Shown: piece after piece, positions 54,266 through 60,822 of the stretch
Layout: every line of letters begins with the position of its first letter
Position numbering within the stretch: position 1 is the stretch's first letter
Source: Thermoleophilaceae bacterium
GTDB taxonomy: Bacteria > Actinomycetota > Thermoleophilia > Solirubrobacterales > Thermoleophilaceae
Direction of reading: 5' to 3'
Length of the DNA: 64,000 bases
Assembly: GCA_030447725.1 (NCBI GenBank)
Contig: JAUJOQ010000009.1
Location: forward strand, 19,405-83,404
Notes under the pieces: generated by a model
Told to the model about the DNA's origin: nothing
The model's database searches: none
What the model saw: the letters and a program-made list of their open reading frames with translations, nothing else
Translations under genes and position numbers: made by a program

Positions 54266-54721
54266 ATGAAGACCGCAAAGACAGCAGCACTCGCAGTCGG
54301 CCTGGCGATGATGGCCACACCGGCCCTCGCCGTCGGTCCACCCGACAACCCCGGCGGCGACCGCATTCCGGCGGGCACTCCCACCGGGACCGACAACCCC
54401 GGGGGCGAGAGCAGGCCCGCGACCCCTGGACCCAAGGCGGGCCTCCCCGCCAAGGCCCGGGCCTACGGCAGGTACTGCAACACCCAGAGCAGGAAGCGCG
54501 TCGAGGGCGAGAGGGGCACGCCCTTCAGCAAGTGCGTGACCGCGATGGCGAAGCTCGCCAGCGGTGCGGTGGAGAACCCGCGCACGGCCTGTAAGGCGGA
54601 GAGCAAGAAGCGCGTCGCGGGCGAGAAGGGCACGCCGTTCAGCAAGTGCGTCTCCGCTGGAGCGAAGCTGCTCGAGGACGAGGCGGCAGCTGAGGAGGAG
54701 CAGGAGCAGGAGCAGGGCTGA
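54266..54721 (+). CDS. small secreted protein with duplicated Cys motif
   Basis: 151 residues from ATG 54266, with AAAAAGGAGAAAG upstream. Signal peptide 1-22 (AALAVGLAMMATPALA), then a Pro/Gly/Asn linker with repeated DNPGG, then two copies of a 28-30-residue unit of the form C-x3-(S/E)-x-K-R-V-x-G-E-x-G-T-P-F-S-K-C (residues 70-98 and 112-136), and an acidic Glu tail. Two Cys per unit could form one disulfide each. It lies 38 bp after the riboswitch-controlled gene and before a strong terminator, so it is probably co-transcribed with it. Function unknown. Confidence 0.75.
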   Translation: MKTAKTAALAVGLAMMATPALAVGPPDNPGGDRIPAGTPTGTDNPGGESRPATPGPKAGLPAKARAYGRYCNTQSRKRVEGERGTPFSKCVTAMAKLASGAVENPRTACKAESKKRVAGEKGTPFSKCVSAGAKLLEDEAAAEEEQEQEQG

Positions 54722-54750
54722 CCACTCCCGGCTTCAGGGACACCTCGCAT

Positions 54751-54793
54751 CACGGAGGGCATCCAGCCGCGCCGCGGCTGGATGCCCTCCGTG
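54751..54793 (+). terminator. strong hairpin terminator
   Basis: A perfect 20-bp stem (54751-54770 with 54774-54793) with a 3-nt GCC loop, 30 bp after the secreted-protein stop. There is no U-run, as usual in this GC-rich group. It ends the transcript from the sigma/riboswitch genes before Uma2 copy 2. Confidence 0.8.
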
Positions 54794-54891
54794 CGTTAGG
54801 GCGCGAGACGGTGCCCTTCCGGTCCTCTGAAGGGTGTGATCGACACCCGGGAGGAGGATTACGATGACCGTCGTGACCCGTCGCCGAGCGA

Positions 54892-55434
54892 ATGACCGCG
54901 GAGGAGTTCCTGACGCTACCGGCGACCGACCGCACTCGGTTCGCGAGCCTGGTCGAGGGTGAGGTCGTGGTGAATGACCTCACGGCCCTGCACGGGGAGA
55001 TCGTGGAGGAACTGCTCTTCGCCCTCGGGAGCTGGGTCCGCGCCGAGCCCGGAAGGGGGAAGGTGGCAGTACCGAGAGACGTCAAGCTCGACGACCTCAA
55101 CGTCTTCAAGCCCGACATCCTCTGGTACGCCGAAGGCCGGGTGCCGCCGCGCAAGGCTCCGCCCCCCTATCCGATGCCCGACCTCGCCGTCGAGGTGCGC
55201 TCGCCGTCCACCTGGCGCTATGACATCGGCGCGAAGAAGGCGGCGTACGAGCGCCACGGCCTGCCCGAGCTGTGGCTGGTCGACACGGCCGCTGAGGTGG
55301 TGCTGGCCTTTTGTCGCTCCGCTGTGGCGGCACCGGCCTTCGACGTCGCGCCCGGGCTAGGGCGCGGTGATCGGCTTAAGTCGCCGCTGCTGGCAGGGTT
55401 CGCCCTCTCCATCGCGGTCCTGTTTCCGGAGTAG
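54892..55434 (+). CDS. Uma2-family endonuclease-fold protein, copy 2 (N-terminus disturbed)
   Basis: 180 residues from ATG 54892, closely similar to copy 1 at 51090: KPDILWYAEG, PMPDLAVEVRSPSTW, DIGAKKAAYERHGLPELWLVD. The leader GGAGGATTACGATGACCG is also shared, with an ATG at 54864 equivalent to the copy 1 start. One extra base after it (GTGACCC against GTGCCC) shifts the frame, so translation would have to begin at the internal ATG 54892, which lacks a good ribosome site and loses about nine residues. The endonuclease core is intact. It may be a sequencing error or early decay. Confidence 0.8.
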   Translation: MTAEEFLTLPATDRTRFASLVEGEVVVNDLTALHGEIVEELLFALGSWVRAEPGRGKVAVPRDVKLDDLNVFKPDILWYAEGRVPPRKAPPPYPMPDLAVEVRSPSTWRYDIGAKKAAYERHGLPELWLVDTAAEVVLAFCRSAVAAPAFDVAPGLGRGDRLKSPLLAGFALSIAVLFPE

Positions 55435-55721
55435 GTGCCGCCTCGCGAGCGCAGTTCGATCGGGCGCGCGGGTAGGTTGCCCGGATGGAACAGCAGACCG
55501 TGACCCATTCCGCCCGTACCTGGCGCAGGGCTGCGGCGTCGCCGTGCACGTGCCGGTGACGGGCACGATGGAGGGCAAGCTCGACCCGCCCGGCTTCCTC
55601 CCCACCGGTGGCCGCCTCTCGACCAGAAGGTGGCGGTGCTCGCCCAGGGGCTGCAGGCGCGGTTGAAGCCCCGTCGCGCCGGCCGAGGGTCGAGCCGACA
55701 AGGTACGGGTAAGCGGCAGGG
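55435..55721 (+). other. short stretch with coding-like remnant in two frames
   Basis: Between Uma2 copy 2 and the aldo/keto reductase, two adjoining frames read YLAQGCGVAVHVPVTGTMEG and KVAVLAQGLQARLKP (about 55520-55690). Joined, they would give a small protein of about 65 residues starting near ATG 55485. I do not recognise it. It may be a decayed or mis-sequenced gene, or chance. Confidence 0.2.
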
Positions 55722-56561
55722 GTGTCCTCGAAGACCAGCGTCCCCAACCTTCGCCTCAACACCGGCGCGGAGATCCCCCAGCTCGGCTTGGGAACCTTCC
55801 AAATCCGATCCGAGGACGCTCCGCAGACGCTGCGCACGGCCTTCGATGCCGGCTACCGCAGCATCGACACCGCCGCCGCCTACGGCAACGAGGAGGGCGT
55901 CGGCCCCGCGGTCGCCGACTCCGATCTCTCCCGCGAGGAGGTGTTCGTGACCACGAAGCTCTGGAACAGGGATCATGGCCGACAGAGCGCGCTGCGGGCG
56001 TTCGACGCCAGCCTCGGCCGCCTCGGCCTCGAGTACGTGGATCTCTACCTCATCCACTGGCCCGTGCCCTCACAGGACCTCTACGTCGAGACGTGGCAGG
56101 CGCTGCAGGCGATCCACGCCGACGGCCGGGCGCGCGCGATCGGCGTGTCCAACTTCGACGTTGCCCATCTCGAGCGCCTGCTCGACGAGACTGAGGTCGT
56201 GCCGGCGGTGAACCAGATCGAGCTCCACCCGCGTCTGCAGCAGCGCGAGCTGCGCGAGTTTCATTCTGAGCACGGCATCCTCACCGAGGCCTGGAGCCCG
56301 CTGGCGCAGGGCGAGTTGCTCGACGATCCCGTGGTGGCGGAGATCGCCGAGGCGCACGGGCGCACGCCGGCCCAGGTGATCCTGCGCTGGCACGTCGAGG
56401 TCGGAAACGTCGTGATCCCGAAGTCGGCCACGCCCGAGCGGATCAGGGAGAACATCGAGGTGTTCGACTTCGAGCTCTCCTCCTACGACACCGACAAGCT
56501 CGGCGCGCTTGGCTCGGACGGCGGTCGGGTGGGCCCGCATCCGGAGCGCTTCGGGAACTGA
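55722..56561 (+). CDS. aldo/keto reductase
   Basis: 279 residues from GTG 55722. The AKR catalytic tetrad is visible: Asp in GYRSIDTAAAYGNEEGVG (with Tyr), Lys in FVTTKLWN and His in LYLIHWPVP. GVSNFDVAHLERLL and PAVNQIELHPRLQQ follow, and the NADPH-binding end is VVIPKSATPERIRENIEVFDF. It is closest in layout to 2,5-diketo-D-gluconate reductase-type (AKR5) enzymes. A cytosolic NADPH-dependent carbonyl reductase; substrate unknown. Followed by the tandem palindromes at 56568. Confidence 0.9.
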   Translation: MSSKTSVPNLRLNTGAEIPQLGLGTFQIRSEDAPQTLRTAFDAGYRSIDTAAAYGNEEGVGPAVADSDLSREEVFVTTKLWNRDHGRQSALRAFDASLGRLGLEYVDLYLIHWPVPSQDLYVETWQALQAIHADGRARAIGVSNFDVAHLERLLDETEVVPAVNQIELHPRLQQRELREFHSEHGILTEAWSPLAQGELLDDPVVAEIAEAHGRTPAQVILRWHVEVGNVVIPKSATPERIRENIEVFDFELSSYDTDKLGALGSDGGRVGPHPERFGN

Positions 56562-56567
56562 GGGCTC

Positions 56568-56667
56568 GGGAGGAGCGCAGGCCGATCGTTGATCGGCCGA
56601 GCACCGCACCGAAGGATCTGGGAGGAGCGCAGGCCGATCGTTGATCGGCCGAGCACCGCACCGAAGG
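56568..56667. repeat. tandem 52-bp repeat with palindromes between convergent genes
   Basis: A unit of about 48 identical bases occurs at 56568 and again at 56620 (52-bp period). Each contains GGCCGATC-GTT-GATCGGCC, a perfect 8-bp stem with 3-nt loop. The pair sits exactly between the ends of the convergent aldo/keto reductase and thioredoxin-like genes, so it probably works as a duplicated bidirectional terminator. A wider repeat family in the genome is possible. Confidence 0.75.
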
Positions 56668-56679
56668 CTCTCAGCCGAC

Positions 56680-57465
56680 CTAGCCGAGGGCGGCGGCCAG
56701 ACGGCGCCGGTGGCGGCTGGCGACCGGGTCGTCGGCTCCCAGCTCGGTGAAGAGGCCCACCATCACCCGCCGCAGCAGGTCGCGGCGGGCGGCGTCGGGG
56801 GCCGCGGCCACGGCCTGCTGGAGGATGTCGAGCGCACGGTCGTGGTCACCCTCGTCCCAGGCCTCGAAGGCCTCGGCGGGCGCGTCGCCGGCCTCCTCCA
56901 TCTCGGCCCGGGCCGCCAGGCCGGCGGATACGAAATCCGTGTCGGCCAGCGGGGTGGCCACCTCCAGGGCCTCCGCCGGCTCGCCGCGCCGAAGGAGAAG
57001 CCTGGCGAGAGCGTTGACCGCAGCCGGCTGATGGGGAGCCGACTCGACCGCACGGCGCAGCGCGACCTCGTCGCCGCTGGCCACGGCCTCGGCCGCCACC
57101 TGGTCGGCCTCGGAAGGCACCAGCGCGTCGAGGAAGCTCTCCACCTGGGTGGGCGGCACGGCCCCGGTGAACTCGGCGGCCACCTCTCCGTTGCGAAAGG
57201 CCTTCACCGCCGGTATGCCCTGCACGCGGTAGCGCGCGGCCAGCGACCGGTTGGCGTCCACGTCGAGCTTCGCCAGCTCGACCTTGCCCGCCCGGGCGGC
57301 GACCGCACCCTCGAGCACCGGGCCCAGCGCGCGACACGGCCCGCACCACTCGGCCCAGAAGTCCACCACCACCGGCAGCTCGCGCGAGCGCTCGATCACG
57401 CGGGCCTGGAAGTCGGCCTCGGAGACGTCGAAGACGGCAGTGGTGCTGGAGGTCTCCATCCCCAT
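56680..57465 (-). CDS. thioredoxin-TPR protein (CnoX/YbbN-like)
   Basis: 261 residues. The thioredoxin domain covers residues 10-115: VVVDFWAEWCGPCRALGPVL (active site CGPC), KLDVDANRSLAARYRVQGIPAVKAF (cis-Pro). From about 120 on, helical TPR-like units follow (NALARLLLRRGEPAEALEV, AFEAWDEGDHDRALDILQQA). This is the layout of YbbN/CnoX, a holdase co-chaperone that protects proteins from oxidation. The retained CGPC suggests redox activity, unlike E. coli CnoX. It lies 4 bp downstream of the VOC gene on the same strand, likely one operon. Confidence 0.85.
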   Translation of the reverse strand: MGMETSSTTAVFDVSEADFQARVIERSRELPVVVDFWAEWCGPCRALGPVLEGAVAARAGKVELAKLDVDANRSLAARYRVQGIPAVKAFRNGEVAAEFTGAVPPTQVESFLDALVPSEADQVAAEAVASGDEVALRRAVESAPHQPAAVNALARLLLRRGEPAEALEVATPLADTDFVSAGLAARAEMEEAGDAPAEAFEAWDEGDHDRALDILQQAVAAAPDAARRDLLRRVMVGLFTELGADDPVASRHRRRLAAALG

Positions 57466-57469
57466 CAGA

Positions 57470-57928
57470 CTAGAGAAGGTCGATCCCCTTCTCGCGCAGC
57501 TCGGCGAGTGTGGACTTGGCCTTGTCGAGGTCGCCGAGGCCCATGGCCTCGAGCACCGGCGAGGTCTTGGCGAACTGGACGTCGCGGTACTCGACGAGCT
57601 GCACGTGGTTGCCCCACGGATCGCAGAAGTCGAGGCCGCGCCCGGCGAGGATCTCCGCGCCCGCGGCCTCCAGGGCTCGGCGGGCGGTATCGAGCGAGTC
57701 GACCACTAGGCCGAAATGGCGCTTGTCGTCAGGCGGCTGGCTCCTGCCCTCCGCCAGAGCGATGAACTGATCGCCCATGTCGAGGAACGCCATTCCGGGC
57801 ACCCGTCCGCGCAGCGTCACCTCGAATACGCTGCCGCAGAAGGCCAGCGCCTCCTCGAGGTCGCCCACCTCCAGCGCCAGGTGGTTGACTCCGACCATGC
57901 GTGCCCGCTCGATTGGTGGCTCGGCCAT
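57470..57928 (-). CDS. VOC-family (glyoxalase/dioxygenase superfamily) protein
   Basis: 152 residues from ATG 57928. Two beta-alpha-beta-beta-beta modules: MVGVNHLALEVGDLEEALAFCGSVFE, then HFGLVVDSLDTARRALEAAG, ending FCDPWGNHVQLVEYRD. Metal ligands appear as His in VNHLAL, His in RHFGLV and Glu in LVEYRD. The final 30 residues (LGDLDKAKSTLAELREKGI) are an extra helix. Substrate unknown. It precedes the thioredoxin-TPR gene. Confidence 0.8.
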   Translation of the reverse strand: MAEPPIERARMVGVNHLALEVGDLEEALAFCGSVFEVTLRGRVPGMAFLDMGDQFIALAEGRSQPPDDKRHFGLVVDSLDTARRALEAAGAEILAGRGLDFCDPWGNHVQLVEYRDVQFAKTSPVLEAMGLGDLDKAKSTLAELREKGIDLL

Positions 57929-58009
57929 CGCCTCCAGTTGTAGCCGCTCGGCGGCGTGAGGGCCGTCCAATCGGGTAAGCGCGTCAGCACCAGAGAGAAA
58001 GGGACAGCC

Positions 58010-58258
58010 ATGGAAGACGCGCGCGAAGACATCTCGAGGGGCGCGGGGGAGCCCGACCGCAGCCCTCCTCCGGTCGAGGGCGACGGTCCGCAGGTGCACA
58101 CCGCCGACGACGAGGGCCATCCCGCCGGCGACGGCGAGCGCACCGACCGCGAGATCGGCGGCCCGACCGCGCCGGATGATCCGCCCGAGGAGGACGTCAC
58201 GGGCGGAGCCACCAGCCGTCGTCCCGGAGGCGACTTCGAGCCCCACGGCGACGAGTAG
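58010..58258 (+). CDS. small acidic disordered protein
   Basis: 82 residues from ATG 58010, with GAAAGGGA upstream. Highly acidic and rich in Gly, Pro, Asp and Glu (PPPVEGDGP, DDPPEEDVTGG), with almost no large hydrophobic residues, so it is probably disordered. No signal peptide. It is followed 10 bp later by a second small acidic gene. No family recognised. Confidence 0.55.
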   Translation: MEDAREDISRGAGEPDRSPPPVEGDGPQVHTADDEGHPAGDGERTDREIGGPTAPDDPPEEDVTGGATSRRPGGDFEPHGDE

Positions 58259-58268
58259 AGGAGAGGCG

Positions 58269-58433
58269 ATGAACACCGAGCACAACCCGGGCGAGCCGGA
58301 GTTCGGCGAGCACGCCGATGAGGCCGAGCACAACCCCGGTGAGCCGGAGTTCGGCGACGAGGCGGGCGGGGCGCTCGACGAGGAGGAGGCCGCGGGTGAC
58401 GGTCCTGAGGCCGACGAAGACGCGGGAGCCTGA
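58269..58433 (+). CDS. small acidic protein with NPGEPEFG repeat
   Basis: 54 residues from ATG 58269, with GGAGAGG upstream. Two exact copies of EHNPGEPEFG (residues 4-13 and 20-29) are followed by a run of Glu, Asp, Gly and Ala. Extremely acidic, without hydrophobic core. It is close behind the first acidic gene, so the two probably form a pair. Function unknown; a binding peptide, ion buffer or desiccation-related protein can be imagined but not supported. Confidence 0.55.
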   Translation: MNTEHNPGEPEFGEHADEAEHNPGEPEFGDEAGGALDEEEAAGDGPEADEDAGA

Positions 58434-58516
58434 CTGCACCGGCTTCGGCGCTCGACCATGACTGAACCGTCACGTAGGTAACCCACCGGCGAGCCGCCGC
58501 CCGGCAGGCTCACCCC

Positions 58517-59476
58517 ATGCGGTGCGAGCGCGGCCAGGCGACCATCGAGTGGGTGAGCCTCGTGCTGCTCGCGTCCCTCGCGCTGGGCGCGCTCGTCACC
58601 GCCGTGCCGGTGGTCGACGGCCGGTCATTCGGCGGCTTCCTCAGCCACCGGATCCTCTGCTCCATCCGGAGCCACTGTGAGACCGGCGAGGCCGGCCTCG
58701 CGCGCGCGTATGGAGAGGAGGACGCCGAGCTGTTGCGCGCGTACGCCCCCGACGTGGTCTACGAGCCCGGCGAGCGCTCGATACCCGTTGACTTCCGCTC
58801 CTGCCGCGAGGCCGCCTGCGCAGCCGCTCCCGACGACCGAGACCTCGACGTGCACCGCAGCGAGGCCGGGCTGCCGGCGACCGTGTTCACGCGGGTGATC
58901 CGCCGTGACGGCAACACCTACCTGCAGTACTGGTTCTATTACCCCGACTCCAACTCGACCGTGGCCCGGTCCGACGAGCTGTGGGATCTGGGGCCGGGGC
59001 GGCTCGGGCTGGGCGGATATCCGGGCTACCATCGCGACGACTGGGAGGGCTATCACGTGCGCCTCGACCCCTCCGGCCGGGCGCACGTGCGCAGCAGCTC
59101 CCACGGCCACTACCAGTGGTGCAAGCAGAGCTCGTGCCACGACCTCTGGGGACCGCGTACAGGGTGGACGAGGGTGTCGCGCGGCAGCCACGCCGGCCAC
59201 ATTCCGCTCGAGCGCGAGGCCGTGCCGCGACGCGGTGATGTCCGTCTGCCGATCGTCGGCGGGCATGTCGGCCGCGCCCTGCGGGGCCCGCCAAGCTACC
59301 GCTACGAGGTGCAGCTTCCGGGGCTCGACCTGCGTGAGCGCACCAGCACCGCGGAGGGCTTCGTGCTCGTGCCCCTGGAGACCATCGACCGCAGCGACTA
59401 CCGCCGGCTGGACGACGGCATCAGCCCACCATGGGAGAAAACCGTGTACGACGATCCCGAAAGCGACGAGTCGTGA
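58517..59476 (+). CDS. pilin-like N-terminus fused to Vps62-like domain
   Basis: 319 residues from ATG 58517. The start (MRCERGQATIEWVSLVLLASLALGAL) has the G-Q-A-T-I-E-W plus hydrophobic helix pattern of TadE/Flp-type prepilin-like proteins cleaved by prepilin peptidase. After the helix, an extracellular part contains TVFTRVIRRDGNTYLQYWFYYPDSNS, GYHRDDWEGYHVRLDPSG and HVRSSSHGHYQWC, as in Vps62-related proteins (Y-W-F-Y-Y-P, H-x-x-D-W-E, S-x-H-G-x-Y). Several Cys suggest disulfides. Surface attachment is inferred. Confidence 0.6.
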   Translation: MRCERGQATIEWVSLVLLASLALGALVTAVPVVDGRSFGGFLSHRILCSIRSHCETGEAGLARAYGEEDAELLRAYAPDVVYEPGERSIPVDFRSCREAACAAAPDDRDLDVHRSEAGLPATVFTRVIRRDGNTYLQYWFYYPDSNSTVARSDELWDLGPGRLGLGGYPGYHRDDWEGYHVRLDPSGRAHVRSSSHGHYQWCKQSSCHDLWGPRTGWTRVSRGSHAGHIPLEREAVPRRGDVRLPIVGGHVGRALRGPPSYRYEVQLPGLDLRERTSTAEGFVLVPLETIDRSDYRRLDDGISPPWEKTVYDDPESDES

Positions 59477-59545
59477 GGGGCGCTGGCTCGCCGCCGGGCG
59501 TGCGGTTAAGCTTGCAGTGGCACTCCCACGGTGAAAGGCAGCCAG

Positions 59546-59707
59546 ATGGCGAGGACGGTCCGCGAGCAGCAGGACAAGCGGCGTGAGGAAAAGCTCAAGC
59601 AGGTGCAGGAGCAGGTCGACGAAGGGTCGCTCGTTATCCGCGAGATGACCCAGAAGGAGCGCAAGGACAACCCGCCGAAGCCTCGCAAGGAGAAGAAGAA
59701 GAGGTAG
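59546..59707 (+). CDS. small basic protein (53 aa)
   Basis: An ORF from ATG 59546 with GTGAAAGGCAG upstream. It reads MARTVREQQDKRREEKLKQV, then SLVIREMTQKERKD and a Lys-rich end (PRKEKKKR). It is highly charged and helical, with a net basic tail. Lys is frequent although the genome is GC-rich, so this is unlikely to be a chance frame. It lies 38 bp before the acyltransferase. Function unknown. Confidence 0.6.
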   Translation: MARTVREQQDKRREEKLKQVQEQVDEGSLVIREMTQKERKDNPPKPRKEKKKR

Positions 59708-59745
59708 TGGGTTGCGCGTAGGGCGGTGCCCCTGCGCGCCACCCC

Positions 59746-60819
59746 GTGCGAGACTTCGCGCGGGACATGAGCGAGGGATCGAGAGCACGCGGCAAGGCGG
59801 GCAGGGGCCGGTCGCGAAACGGCGCGGCCGACGGCGCCGGCTCCCGCACGCGAAGTCGCCCGAAAGCTCGGGGAAGCGGGGCCCCCGCAGCCGCGGGAAA
59901 ACCGGCTTCGAAAGCGGGCGAAGGCTCCAGCTTCGGGGCGTTCGTGCCCTTCGGGCCCGCTGGCGCCGTCGCGCTCGCCGGGAGGGTGCTCGAAGCGGTC
60001 GCCCGCCAGGCCAAGACGCGGGTGCCCAAGGCCGACCTCGACGAGCGCGATCCTGACTACATCCGCGAGTCGCTGCCAGGGCTGTGGCTGCTCGCCAGCC
60101 TCTGGTTTCGTGGGGAGGTGCGCGGCCTCAACCACATCCCGTCCGATGGCCCGGTGCTGATGGTCGGCAACCACTCGGGCGGCAACGTCATGCCGGACAC
60201 CATCGTGTTCACCCTCGCCTTCAACACCTTCTTCGGGGTTGAGCGCCGCTTCTACCAGCTGGCGCACAACCTCGTCCTGTCGATGCCGGGGCTCGGGTCC
60301 CTGCGAAAGTACGGCACGGTCGCCGCCTCGCCGGAGAACGCCAACAAGGCGCTCGACTCGGGAGCCGCCCTGCTCGTCTACCCGGGCGGGGACTATGAAG
60401 TCCACCGGCCCTCATGGGAGAGCGCGAAGGTCGACCTCGGCGGTCGCAAGGGATTCATCCGGCTCGCGCTCGACAAGGACGTGCCGGTGGTCCCGGTGGT
60501 CGCGATCGGAGGGCAGGAAACGGCGCTGTTCCTCAGCCGGGGCGAGTGGCTGGCCAAGCTCCTGCGCCTCGACAAGATGTTCCGGTTGAAGGTGCTGCCG
60601 ATCTCGGTGGCGATCCCGTGGGGCCTCAACATCGGGGACATGCTCGGCCACCTGCCAGGACCGTCGAAGATCACGATTCAGGTGCTGCCCCCGATCGACC
60701 TCCGCGAGCGCTACGGCTCCGAGCCGGACGTCGACGAGGTGTACAGCGACCTGGTGGAGGAGATGCAGGACGCGCTCACGGCCCTACAGGCCGAGCGGTC
60801 GCTGCCGCTCATCGGCTGA
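59746..60819 (+). CDS. lysophospholipid acyltransferase (PlsC-like)
   Basis: 357 residues from GTG 59746. The first 65 residues are a disordered basic Ser/Gly/Arg-rich extension; the real start may be later. The acyltransferase has VLMVGNHSGGNVMPDT (an NHxGGxxxxD variant of the usual NHx4D box), then LGSLRKYGTVAASPENANKAL, LLVYPGGDYEVHRP (glycerol-phosphate-binding motif) and VPVVPVVAIGGQETALF. It should acylate lysophospholipids or similar lipids at the membrane. It is 3 bp before the acyl-CoA synthetase gene, so the pair likely supplies and uses acyl-CoA together. Confidence 0.85.
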   Translation: MRDFARDMSEGSRARGKAGRGRSRNGAADGAGSRTRSRPKARGSGAPAAAGKPASKAGEGSSFGAFVPFGPAGAVALAGRVLEAVARQAKTRVPKADLDERDPDYIRESLPGLWLLASLWFRGEVRGLNHIPSDGPVLMVGNHSGGNVMPDTIVFTLAFNTFFGVERRFYQLAHNLVLSMPGLGSLRKYGTVAASPENANKALDSGAALLVYPGGDYEVHRPSWESAKVDLGGRKGFIRLALDKDVPVVPVVAIGGQETALFLSRGEWLAKLLRLDKMFRLKVLPISVAIPWGLNIGDMLGHLPGPSKITIQVLPPIDLRERYGSEPDVDEVYSDLVEEMQDALTALQAERSLPLIG

Positions 60820-60822
60820 CCG

